Source: Clostridia bacterium
GTDB lineage: Bacteria; Bacillota; Clostridia; Acetivibrionales; DSM-2933
Assembly (NCBI GenBank): GCA_026418275.1
Contig: JAOABQ010000065.1
Span: forward strand, 1 to 32,159
Direction: 5' to 3'
Length of the DNA stretch: 32,159 bases
Part shown: positions 7,387-14,883 of the stretch, piece after piece
How positions within the stretch are numbered: the stretch's first letter is position 1
How the letters are laid out: each line of letters starts with the position of its first letter
Notes under the pieces: generated by a model
The model's database searches: none
What the model was told of the DNA's origin: nothing
The model's input: the letters and a program-made list of their open reading frames with translations, nothing else
Position numbers and translations under genes: made by a program

Positions 7387-7414
7387 ATTATAATATAGAA
7401 GTAATCATGTTGAA
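7387..7414 (-). promoter_or_regulatory. promoter of the dehydratase-activase pair
   Basis: A consensus TATAAT (7387-7392) lies 16 bases from a weak -35 (TTCAAC, 7409-7414) on the minus strand, about 65 bases before the TTG start at 7323. Confidence 0.45.
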
Positions 7415-7485
7415 AACTTATTTTTTGTAAAGTAGGGTTAAAATACATCGTACGATAATGTGTTGATACTAAAAATACAACATAT

Positions 7486-7528
7486 AAAAGCAGCCCTATT
7501 CCCTATATTAAAGGATAGAACTGCTTTT
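7486..7528 (-). terminator. Rho-independent terminator after the membrane hydrolase gene
   Basis: AAAAGCAG and CTGCTTTT form an eight-base stem with further pairing inside (CTATCC with GGGAATAGG). It stands 16 bases past the stop of the gene at 7544-8476 on the minus strand, and its T-rich arms could work in both directions. Confidence 0.75.
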
Positions 7529-7543
7529 CATGATTGAGATTGT

Positions 7544-8476
7544 TTAAACCGGGATGGAGCTGTTTCTATGAATAGAGTAAGGATTAAAACTTGCTTTTAT
7601 GATTAAATCATTTTCATCCACTTCCAGAATTGCATGGTGTAAAAAATTATTTCTAATATAGTATCGCATATCTATAAAGGTATACCTTTTACCACCTTCA
7701 ATGTCCTCGAAGTCTACATGAACTAAAGGCGTAAACTCTGCAAAGAATTCCCCTACCGGTGATTCCAGCACTTTATCCAGTAAATCCTCCTGAAGTTTAT
7801 ATAATTTCCTAACTACTTTTATACTGCCGGTCATTATATTTTTTTCTCCGATCAAATTGATATCCTCACCTTCAAGAACAAAATGCCACCTGAAAAACCC
7901 CGATAAGGAGGGATAGACACTGATTCTTCGGTAGATACTGCCAAAGACCCGGTTTAGCTGGATAACAACCCAGAGCCTTGTCAGTAAACGCAATAGAATG
8001 TACGTCAAAAATGCGTATAAATAAAAATACTTCCAACTTCCATTACTTAAAATATACCCTAACAGGGTACCGATAAAAACAGGATCAAATACAATAAGCA
8101 GACCAAAGGTAAACCTGCTCTTGATAAAAGGCCAAAGAAGTTTTGCACCATAGGAATTGAAAATATCAAAAAAGCTGTGTGTCAAGCATCCTACAAAAGT
8201 CCATAAAAACAAAGTAAACCAATGGCTCCCCGGGTATGCCATTCCCAGAACAAATGCAAGAAATACCGAAGAAGCAGCCAATCCGACAAGTGAGTGGGTT
8301 ATACCCCGGTGATTTTTTAAATACACACCGTCCCCCCACTTTTGGAACAGGATGTCGATATCCGGAAATACTGCACCTACAATCAGTGCCATAGTTTGAG
8401 CATCAGAAACCTGTAGTTCATGCCCTGTGGCCTTAGCCACTGTAATTCCTATCACTGCATGAGTAATTGGATCCAT
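7544..8476 (-). CDS. membrane-bound metal-dependent hydrolase, DUF457/YdjM family
   Basis: A 310-residue membrane protein of the DUF457 (YdjM-like) family. It starts MDPITHAVIG, then FPDIDIL and NHRGITHSL (conserved Asp and His residues likely to bind metal), and a later LTHSFFDIFNSYG block; four to five membrane segments follow in the N-terminal two thirds, with a soluble C-terminal part of about 110 residues. The family is linked to membrane or lipid stress but its substrate is unknown. I start at the ATG at 8476, six bases after GAGGGGG; the TTG one codon earlier is too close to that site. It is monocistronic, with its own promoter and terminator. Confidence 0.82.
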   Translation of the reverse strand: MDPITHAVIGITVAKATGHELQVSDAQTMALIVGAVFPDIDILFQKWGDGVYLKNHRGITHSLVGLAASSVFLAFVLGMAYPGSHWFTLFLWTFVGCLTHSFFDIFNSYGAKLLWPFIKSRFTFGLLIVFDPVFIGTLLGYILSNGSWKYFYLYAFLTYILLRLLTRLWVVIQLNRVFGSIYRRISVYPSLSGFFRWHFVLEGEDINLIGEKNIMTGSIKVVRKLYKLQEDLLDKVLESPVGEFFAEFTPLVHVDFEDIEGGKRYTFIDMRYYIRNNFLHHAILEVDENDLIIKASFNPYSIHRNSSIPV

Positions 8477-8498
8477 CAAATTCCCCCTCTAAAGATCA

Positions 8499-8527
8499 AT
8501 TATAGCATCCTCAAAAAGAATTATCCA
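8499..8527 (-). promoter_or_regulatory. promoter of the membrane hydrolase gene
   Basis: TATAAT (8499-8504) is 17 bases from TGGATA (8522-8527) on the minus strand, directly upstream of the ribosome binding site. The -35 matches at four of six positions. Confidence 0.5.
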
Positions 8528-8706
8528 TGAGTAATTCAACCTAATTTGTTTTTATTTACAGTACTATGGACAATCAATCTGATTCCGTTAAATCTCAAGG
8601 GGATCAATTATCAGGCTTACTTCGGTCGGAATTCATGCTTCACTCTTAGTTTTTTGCCAAGTATAGTAAATATACTAAAAATAACTTCATCACGGGCAAC
8701 CCAAAC

Positions 8707-8742
8707 AAAAAAGAGCTTTGGTTTTATTCCCATCAGCTCTTT
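8707..8742 (-). terminator. intrinsic terminator between dapL and the membrane hydrolase gene
   Basis: On the minus strand AAAGAGCT (8742-8735) pairs with AGCTCTTT (8717-8710), with an inner TGG/CCA pair, and is followed by a run of T. It probably ends dapF-dapL transcripts. The rest of the gene-free stretch 8480-8976 holds the hydrolase promoter, a repeat (8767-8855) and a MITE copy (8859-8961). Confidence 0.7.
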
Positions 8743-8766
8743 GACTCAATATTTTCCTATTTATGC

Positions 8767-8855
8767 TGAACGCGATAAAGATTTTACATCGCGCTTCAAT
8801 TTCCTTTATTTAATATCGTGAAAATTTAATTTATACATAGAAAATCATTTTCAGG
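8767..8855 (-). repeat. 89-base two-hairpin repeat, copy 1
   Basis: The reverse complement of this segment matches 18941-19029 without gaps. The inner 68 bases (8767-8834) differ at 7 positions (61/68), and the outer 21 at 7 more. In the minus-strand reading it has two conserved hairpins: TGAAAAT with ATTTTCA, and TTGAA-G-CGCGAT with ATCGCG-TTCA. It starts 3 bases from MITE copy B and lies between dapL and the hydrolase gene, in sense with both. Its function is unknown; it could be a structured RNA element or a short mobile repeat. Confidence 0.75.
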
Positions 8856-8858
8856 ATC

Positions 8859-8961
8859 TATAGATAAGGAAGTGTAGACATAGTAAAATTCGAGAGATGA
8901 AATACCTGGTTTACTTAGGTGTCAGAAATCGAAATTTTACTTTTACAGTTCTTTATCTATA
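8859..8961. repeat. MITE-like imperfect palindrome, copy B
   Basis: A 103-base second copy of the palindrome at 6238-6342, same orientation, about 78% identical. The terminal inverted repeats are clear: TATAGATAA...GTAAAATTCGA on the left against TCGAAATTTTAC...TTATCTATA on the right. Where copy A has G-C and T-A pairs in the stem this copy has A-T and C-G. It begins 15 bases after the dapL stop, so on RNA it would form a long hairpin at the 3' end of the dapF-dapL transcript. Confidence 0.75.
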
Positions 8962-8976
8962 ATAAGTTATCCATTT

Positions 8977-10212
8977 TTACAGCTTCAAACGGGTTTTAAA
9001 TCTGCTCACTGCCTCTTCAGTGCTTTCCTGACTTCCAAATGCCGTAAGTCTGAAATACCCTTGACCACTTGGTCCAAAACCTACTCCCGGTGTTCCTACA
9101 ATATTGGCTTCGTTAAGAAGCTTATCGAAGAATGCCCATGAATCAAGACCATTAGGCGTCTTTAACCAAATATACGGCGCGTTGACTCCTCCAAAAACCT
9201 GGAGCCCAACACTTTTTAATCCTTCACGGATGGTCTTCGCATTGGTCATATAATAATTAATTAAAGCTTTTATTTGCTTTTGGCCCTCTTCAGTATAAAC
9301 TGCTGCTGCCCCTTTTTGAATAATATAGGGTACACCGTTGAACTTTGTAGTCTGCCTTCTGTTCCAGAGTTTATTTAATGGATATGCTTCTCCTTTGGAA
9401 GTATAGGCCATTACTTCTTTCGGAACAACAGTGTAAGCGCACCTTGTCCCAGTAAATCCCGCATTTTTGGAAAAACTTCTAAACTCAATGGCAACTTCCT
9501 TAGCCCCTTCTATTTCATATATACTGTGAGGAATATCTTTTTCGGTAATATACGCCTCATAGGCAGCATCATATAGGATAATGGATTGATTTGCTTTTGC
9601 ATACTCAACCCATTTTTTAAGTTCCTCTTTGGAAATAGTCATACCTGTAGGGTTGTTTGGGAAACATAAATAGATGATGTCCACCCTGTTTTTAGGAAGT
9701 TCGGGTACAAAATGATTTTCTGCGTTGCATGAAAGGTAAGTGATGTTTTCAAATCTACCGCTTTCATTAATGACTCCCGTTCTCCCTGCCATGACATTGG
9801 TATCTACGTACACAGGATATACAGGGTCGGTTACGGCAATTTTATTGTCTATTCCGAAAATCTCCTGAATATTCCCAGTATCACATTTAGAGCCGTCGCT
9901 GATAAATACTTCATCTTCGTCTAATTTTATGCCTCTAGGCAAATAATCATATTCAATTACTTTTTGAATAAGAAAACTGTATCCCTGTTCCGGTCCATAC
10001 CCTTTAAAAGTATCCTCAACGGACATTTCGTCAACTGCCTTATGCAAGCTGTCAATTACAGCCGGGGGAAGCGCTCTTGTAACATCCCCGATTCCAAGCC
10101 TTATAACATTGGCATCCGGATTTTCTTGTTTGAACTTATTTACTCTCCGACCTATTTCTGCAAAAAGGTAACTTCCCGGTAATTTCAAATAATTTTCATT
10201 AATTAAAGCCAT
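8977..10212 (-). CDS. dapL: LL-diaminopimelate aminotransferase
   Basis: A 411-residue fold-type I PLP enzyme that converts tetrahydrodipicolinate directly to LL-diaminopimelate with glutamate as amino donor, the aminotransferase shortcut to lysine and peptidoglycan. Seen: the N-terminal signature [15 protein letters not shown] (186-190), D215 facing the PLP nitrogen, and the PLP lysine K249 in [12 protein letters not shown]. Length and N-terminus fit DapL. It follows dapF by 21 bases, so the two form one operon making meso-diaminopimelate. The downstream palindrome and the hairpin at 8707-8742 probably end the transcript. Confidence 0.96.
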   Translation of the reverse strand: MALINENYLKLPGSYLFAEIGRRVNKFKQENPDANVIRLGIGDVTRALPPAVIDSLHKAVDEMSVEDTFKGYGPEQGYSFLIQKVIEYDYLPRGIKLDEDEVFISDGSKCDTGNIQEIFGIDNKIAVTDPVYPVYVDTNVMAGRTGVINESGRFENITYLSCNAENHFVPELPKNRVDIIYLCFPNNPTGMTISKEELKKWVEYAKANQSIILYDAAYEAYITEKDIPHSIYEIEGAKEVAIEFRSFSKNAGFTGTRCAYTVVPKEVMAYTSKGEAYPLNKLWNRRQTTKFNGVPYIIQKGAAAVYTEEGQKQIKALINYYMTNAKTIREGLKSVGLQVFGGVNAPYIWLKTPNGLDSWAFFDKLLNEANIVGTPGVGFGPSGQGYFRLTAFGSQESTEEAVSRFKTRLKL

Positions 10213-10233
10213 TTATAAGCTCCTTCCTAAAAA

Positions 10234-11070
10234 TTAAATATCTATTTCTCCATCAAATACTTTTGTTGCTGGCCCAGTCATATATACATGATTATCACTT
10301 TCATTCCATTCAATAATCAAGTCTCCTCCAAGCAGCTTAACCACTGCTTTTCTTTCACTGACACCATTTAATACCGAGGCTACTAAAACCGCACAAGCTC
10401 CTGTTCCACAGGCCATCGTTTCTCCAGCGCCTCTCTCCCATACTCTCATTTTTAATGTACGTGGGTCCAAAACCTCAACAAACTCCGCGTTGATCTTTCT
10501 TGGATAGAGACAATGGGTTTCCATCTTTGGACCGATGACCTCAAGGGGAAACTTGGTAACATCATCAACATAGGTGACTGCATGGGGATTTCCCATAGAA
10601 ACACAAGTCACTTTAAAAACCTCACCGTTTACTTCTACAGGTTCGGATATAAATCTTTCCAATTCACTGTTCACAGGAATATTCTTTGGTATCAGGATAG
10701 GCTCTCCCATATCTACTTTGACAAGTGTAACCTTGCCTTCTACGACTGTCATATCCAGAACTTTGATCCCTGCCAAAGTCTCAACCTTAATAACCTTTTT
10801 ATCGGTAAGCCCATTATCATAAACAAATTTTCCAACACACCGGATTGCGTTTCCGCACATTTCTGCTTCCGACCCGTCAGAGTTAAACATCCTCATCTTA
10901 AAATCAGCAATGGCTGAAGGGAGTATGAGCACCAAACCGTCAGACCCGATGCCGAAATGTCTGTCGCTCACAAACTTGGCAATCTCGGAGGGATTCTCAA
11001 CAATTCCATTAAGGCAATCCACATATATGTAGTCATTTCCTAATCCATGCATCTTTGTAAACTTCATCAT
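10234..11070 (-). CDS. dapF: diaminopimelate epimerase
   Basis: A 278-residue epimerase that converts LL- to meso-diaminopimelate without cofactor, using two cysteines. They are C72 in [10 protein letters not shown] and C221 in [11 protein letters not shown]; the N-terminal KMHGLGNDY signature is intact. Two ATGs in a row (11070 and 11067) follow GGAGG at 5 and 8 bases; either could be used. It is the first gene of a dapF-dapL operon with a good promoter 40-65 bases upstream. Confidence 0.97.
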   Translation of the reverse strand: MMKFTKMHGLGNDYIYVDCLNGIVENPSEIAKFVSDRHFGIGSDGLVLILPSAIADFKMRMFNSDGSEAEMCGNAIRCVGKFVYDNGLTDKKVIKVETLAGIKVLDMTVVEGKVTLVKVDMGEPILIPKNIPVNSELERFISEPVEVNGEVFKVTCVSMGNPHAVTYVDDVTKFPLEVIGPKMETHCLYPRKINAEFVEVLDPRTLKMRVWERGAGETMACGTGACAVLVASVLNGVSERKAVVKLLGGDLIIEWNESDNHVYMTGPATKVFDGEIDI

Positions 11071-11108
11071 TCAAACCTCCATTTACCTACGCTTTAAAAA
11101 TCTATTAT

Positions 11109-11136
11109 ATTATAACATAGAATTTAAAGTTGACAA
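11109..11136 (-). promoter_or_regulatory. promoter of dapF-dapL
   Basis: TTGTCA (11131-11136) and TATAAT (11109-11114) are 16 bases apart on the minus strand. Confidence 0.7.
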
Positions 11137-11173
11137 TGGCTTTAACACAAATAAATATAAAGTAACAACAACA

Positions 11174-11206
11174 AATAAAGGACAGCCTTTATCTGTCCCT
11201 TTATTC
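11174..11206 (-). terminator. intrinsic terminator after the GT-C gene
   Basis: A strong hairpin: AATAAAGGACAG and CTGTCCCTTTATT enclose a short CTTTAT loop. It lies about 50 bases after the stop of the glycosyltransferase gene at 11255 and separates it from dapF. Confidence 0.8.
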
Positions 11207-11254
11207 ATATAAATATGATTTTTTCTATGTTTTCGGCTTTTTTAGCTATATCGC

Positions 11255-12835
11255 CTATACCTTTTTTAAAAGTTTATCAATACAGTCTTCTTTGAACTTC
11301 CGGTATCCAAGGCCTGCAAAAACAATGAGATACGGATAGCATATGAATATATACCTGGATTTAATTTCCCAGAAAGTATAAAACAACGTAAAACCGATTA
11401 AAACAAGAACAAAAATAACCGTATTTTCCCTACCCCTTTTTTCAATTTTCAAACTATAAAAGGCTGCCAGGAGTAAAAGGAGAAGGTTGGTAACATATAC
11501 GATCCACATGACGGTGTCCCTGTCGTCGCTTTTATCCTGAAACATTTCAGTTAAAGGCGTACTATAGCTATATCCGTTTACAAAATGATGTCCAAACCCA
11601 TAATAGTTAGTTTGATATGTGCCCTCAGTCCACATCCAAAAGACTTTTTTAGCATACATTTTTATTAGGTTAATAGTTCCGATTTTTTCTATTTTACCCT
11701 TTATCTTTTCTTTGTACAAATCCTCACTTAACTTTTTATCCAGTTTTGCTTTATCAAAATACACACTATAACTGTCATTCCAATCCCAAAAGCCTAAAAA
11801 CTCCTCATTCATTCCCATACATACCCACATAATTGAAGGCATGGAATTGCTGCCAATGGGTTCATTGATAATACCTTTGCTCTCATAATAGCTGCTTACC
11901 AGCATATTGGGCAGCAGCATCAGGCACACCATTAAAGCGACAGATATAACAAAGTTCTTTATAGAGATTTTCCTTACAATAAAGTAAATAATAATCGCAA
12001 CTAAGAAAACAGGCCCTAGTGACCTGAAAAAGTTGCCAAGTGCCAACGCAGCACCTGCCCCAACCAGATTAATATACCTGCTGCTATTTACAAAACGGAC
12101 TGTTAAATAAACTGTTAGTAAAAAAAAGAAGGTGGCAACCACATCATTATAAACAAAGTTGTTCATCATAATGGCAGGCAGGAATAAACAAGCTAAAATC
12201 AAAACTCCGTATTGATAGCCTTTTTCTTTGTTAAACTCACCATAAACCAGATATATTAATAAACACGTTAAGGTCGAAAATAGAATATTAGCAATTTTAG
12301 GTACCAACATCACTTTGGGAAAGATAGAATATAGAAAAGACAAATACAGGGTAAACCCTAAGTTATTCGGGAAAGCATAAAGATAATTTCCTTTTTGCAG
12401 GGAGCTAAAATCCTTTGAGAGAAACTGCAGGGCTGCCGTATTTACATTTGCCTGGTCATGTACCAGATTTGCAGGAAACAGCAGTACGAACGCGATCTTA
12501 ACCGCTGCCGAAACAATCAAAACAAAGGAAACAACATAAAGAGGTTTAAACCTGGCAAGCCAGCCGCTAAACCTAAATACCAAATATACCAATGAAAAGA
12601 TAAACAGCAAAGTTATAACAAGAAGGATTATATTTTGACCGCCAAATATAACCTTATCGTCATATAAGGCCAGATTATACAAAGATCTGACAAACAAGGA
12701 TACCACAAGCAGCACAACTAAAAAAAGACCATATGTTTTATATATAAAAGTAAGAAATTTATCGAATATTCCAGGTATATTTATACCCACTCCGGACTTT
12801 ACCGGCCGGTTATCGGTTATTTTTGTCTGGGGCAT
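11255..12835 (-). CDS. GT-C membrane glycosyltransferase (PMT/ArnT-like)
   Basis: A 526-residue multi-pass membrane protein with about ten to twelve hydrophobic segments and the layout of GT-C enzymes that use polyprenyl-phosphate sugars outside the membrane. The first large outer loop contains ANLVHDQAN with an Asp (residue 127) in the place of the family's catalytic acid. The C-terminal part has a long outer loop followed by more membrane segments. I start at the ATG at 12835, the only start with a clear ribosome site (AAGGAG, though 12 bases away); an in-frame TTG at 12964 would add 43 residues without one. It is divergent from the glycan locus and is probably a member of it. Confidence 0.8.
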   Translation of the reverse strand: MPQTKITDNRPVKSGVGINIPGIFDKFLTFIYKTYGLFLVVLLVVSLFVRSLYNLALYDDKVIFGGQNIILLVITLLFIFSLVYLVFRFSGWLARFKPLYVVSFVLIVSAAVKIAFVLLFPANLVHDQANVNTAALQFLSKDFSSLQKGNYLYAFPNNLGFTLYLSFLYSIFPKVMLVPKIANILFSTLTCLLIYLVYGEFNKEKGYQYGVLILACLFLPAIMMNNFVYNDVVATFFFLLTVYLTVRFVNSSRYINLVGAGAALALGNFFRSLGPVFLVAIIIYFIVRKISIKNFVISVALMVCLMLLPNMLVSSYYESKGIINEPIGSNSMPSIMWVCMGMNEEFLGFWDWNDSYSVYFDKAKLDKKLSEDLYKEKIKGKIEKIGTINLIKMYAKKVFWMWTEGTYQTNYYGFGHHFVNGYSYSTPLTEMFQDKSDDRDTVMWIVYVTNLLLLLLAAFYSLKIEKRGRENTVIFVLVLIGFTLFYTFWEIKSRYIFICYPYLIVFAGLGYRKFKEDCIDKLLKKV

Positions 12836-12991
12836 ATGTATTCTATTCTCCTTAAATTTATGGCCGGTTAACTTTGCTTGTGCCTCGTAACATAATTCTT
12901 TTCTAGGGTATGCGAGGCACAAACAGAGGAAGTGCATTTTTAACCGTTCCCATATTTTAATCAATCTGGCACTTTATAAGATGTCAGTACT

Positions 12992-13020
12992 ATTTTATCA
13001 AAGCTCCTACCGTTTTACAA
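12992..13020 (-). promoter_or_regulatory. promoter of the divergent GT-C gene
   Basis: TTGTAA (13015-13020) and TAAAAT (12992-12997) are 17 bases apart on the minus strand, each one or two bases off consensus. Confidence 0.6.
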
Positions 13021-13221
13021 GTTAGATACCGCATCTTTTTACATAATCACACCCAAATCATGATAATTTTTTCTTATTCTACATCATATTCTGCCATCAA
13101 TCGGATATAAAATAAAGGTTATTTCACTGGATCACCCTTGACAAGTGGCCGTATTTAAAGTAACTTTCACATTTTCAAGCATACCTGTGTTTTAAACCTG
13201 ATAAGGTTTTTAAAAACGAAA

Positions 13222-13250
13222 TTGCATAGTTATAATAAAATTGCTATACT
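13222..13250 (+). promoter_or_regulatory. promoter of the glycan locus
   Basis: TTGCAT (13222-13227) and TATACT (13245-13250) are 17 bases apart, with a second overlapping TATAAT immediately after. It predicts a leader of about 155 bases before the gtrA-like gene. Confidence 0.6.
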
Positions 13251-13414
13251 ATAATTGTTTATTTTTTTTTTAACATAAGAATTGCAAGGATTTTTTAGAT
13301 ATAATAGAATGCGACAAGCCATTGGCAGGGTATATAGAAATGCAGCTGTCCTCGGTTTAGGTTTGCTCAGCTTCTATCAGTAAATTATAGAATAATGTTT
13401 TATTTAGGGGAATT

Positions 13415-13855
13415 ATGGTGTTTTGTTCACTGGTTAACCGTATAAAAAAGCATAGACTGCTATCTGAGTTGTTTACTGAAAAAGGTCTTCAACAGTTCAA
13501 AAAATATGTAATTGTAGGCCTATCTTGTTTTGCTATCGAATATCTTATGTTTCTTGCTTTTCTGGATATCATCAAACTCGAAAAATTCTCTGCCAATGTT
13601 ATCGTGTACTCAATCATGTTTTGGTTTAATTTTATTTTAAACCGTGTTTGGTCATTTGAATCCAAGGATGCCTTCTTAAAACAGTTGCTTATGTATGGAA
13701 TTTTATTTTTATTTAATCAGGTAGTTGGAAATATAGGCATCATGTATGTACTAACTGATGTTTTTCTGATACATGCTAAAATTTCAAAAGTACTAATCAT
13801 GGGTGTGATCGTCATTTGGAATTTCATCATTTATAAAAAAATTATCTATAAATGA
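13415..13855 (+). CDS. GtrA family membrane protein
   Basis: A 146-residue four-helix membrane protein of the GtrA family, usual length. The conserved signatures are VGLSCFAIEYLMF in helix 1, NFILNRVWSF after helix 2 and WNFIIYKKIIY at the C-terminus. GtrA-type proteins accompany polyprenyl-phosphate sugar synthases and are thought to help flip the lipid-linked sugar to the outer face. Here it is directly upstream of such a synthase (21-base gap), which supports that role. AGGGG precedes the ATG by 4 bases. It is the first gene of the plus-strand glycan locus. Confidence 0.88.
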   Translation: MVFCSLVNRIKKHRLLSELFTEKGLQQFKKYVIVGLSCFAIEYLMFLAFLDIIKLEKFSANVIVYSIMFWFNFILNRVWSFESKDAFLKQLLMYGILFLFNQVVGNIGIMYVLTDVFLIHAKISKVLIMGVIVIWNFIIYKKIIYK

Positions 13856-13876
13856 ACTTAACCTTAGGAGGATACG

Positions 13877-14833
13877 ATGAGCGGCTTTATACTTTCCATA
13901 GTAATTCCAGTATACAACGAAGAAAAACAAATCGGCAGAAATATTAATGTAATCCATCAAGTCTTACTGGCGGATGGAATTGATCATGAATTCATATTAA
14001 TCGACGACGGCTCTAAAGACAACACATGGCTGGCTTTAAAAAAGCTCGCCCAAGAGCTTCCCTGTGTAAATGCCATTAAACTCAGCAGAAACTTCGGCAA
14101 AGAGGCAGCTCTGTGCGCTGGACTCTCTAGCGTTACCGGCGATGCTTGTGTTGTTATGGACTCGGATTTGCAGCATCCTCCCGAGATTATTCCTCAAATG
14201 GTCCGATTGTGGCGGCATGAAGGATATGAAGTCATTGACGGCATCAAATCTTCCCGGGGAAAAGAAAGTTTATCCTATAAGCTGAGTTCTTTACTGTTTT
14301 ATAATATTTTGCATAAACTATCGGGCTTCAACTTAAACGGAGCTTCAGACTTCAAACTGCTGGATGCTAAGGTTGTCGAAGCTTGGAAAGCACTTGATGA
14401 AAGAAATACCTTTTTCAGGGGAATGTCCGAATGGGTTGGATATAAGAGGAAAAGTATTGCATTTGAAGTAGCCGAAAGAGCTGAAGGTGTCTCCAAATGG
14501 TCTTTTGTAAGACTTGTTAAGCTGGCAGTCACCGCAATAACCTCATTCTCATCCTTACCCCTTCAAATCGTTACTTTTTTGGGTTCGTTATTTTTAATCG
14601 GATCATTCTTTCTTGGAATTCAAACTCTCTACTTTAAATTTAAAGGTATTGCTGTAGACGGGTTTACTACGGTTATTCTTTTGCTTTTAATTATCGGCAG
14701 TGCCTTAATGATCAGCCTAGGCATTATTGGTACCTATATCGCCAAGATTTTTGATGAAGTAAAAGCGAGGCCACGTTATCTGATTAGTGAACAAATAAAA
14801 CGGAAAGGACAAATACCCAATCAAAATTCGTAA
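13877..14833 (+). CDS. GT2 polyprenyl-phosphate sugar synthase (DPM1/GtrB-like)
   Basis: A 318-residue glycosyltransferase of family 2. The N-terminal GT-A domain begins SIVIPVYNEE and has DDGSKDNT (43-50) and the metal-binding DSDLQHPPE (95-103); two membrane helices follow at about 225-290 and the tail has the RPRYLI motif. Such enzymes move a sugar from a nucleotide donor to undecaprenyl phosphate on the inner face. AGGAGG lies 5 bases before the ATG. Its partner is the GtrA protein just upstream, and users of its product are likely the GT-C proteins that follow. The sugar is unknown. Confidence 0.9.
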   Translation: MSGFILSIVIPVYNEEKQIGRNINVIHQVLLADGIDHEFILIDDGSKDNTWLALKKLAQELPCVNAIKLSRNFGKEAALCAGLSSVTGDACVVMDSDLQHPPEIIPQMVRLWRHEGYEVIDGIKSSRGKESLSYKLSSLLFYNILHKLSGFNLNGASDFKLLDAKVVEAWKALDERNTFFRGMSEWVGYKRKSIAFEVAERAEGVSKWSFVRLVKLAVTAITSFSSLPLQIVTFLGSLFLIGSFFLGIQTLYFKFKGIAVDGFTTVILLLLIIGSALMISLGIIGTYIAKIFDEVKARPRYLISEQIKRKGQIPNQNS

Positions 14834-14883
14834 TCATTTTTTTACTATAAATTTATAAAATTTTTAAGGGGGTTATATTTAAT

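Larger units (their letters stand above)
12965..13414. other. divergent intergenic region between the two glycosylation units
   Basis: About 450 gene-free bases separate the minus-strand GT-C gene from the plus-strand glycan locus. It holds a minus promoter (12992-13020) and a plus promoter (13222-13250). A second plus candidate, TTGACA at 13138-13143 with TAACTT at 13161-13166 (17 apart), is weaker. The leader from about 13260 to 13414 includes a T11 run and a more GC-rich stretch (13310-13375) with a small GCC/GGC hairpin, in which I recognise no known riboswitch. Confidence 0.6.

Noticed and set aside
8546..8821. 91-codon plus-strand frame between the hydrolase gene and dapL
   Set aside because: It covers a terminator and a repeat, has no ribosome site and resembles no protein.
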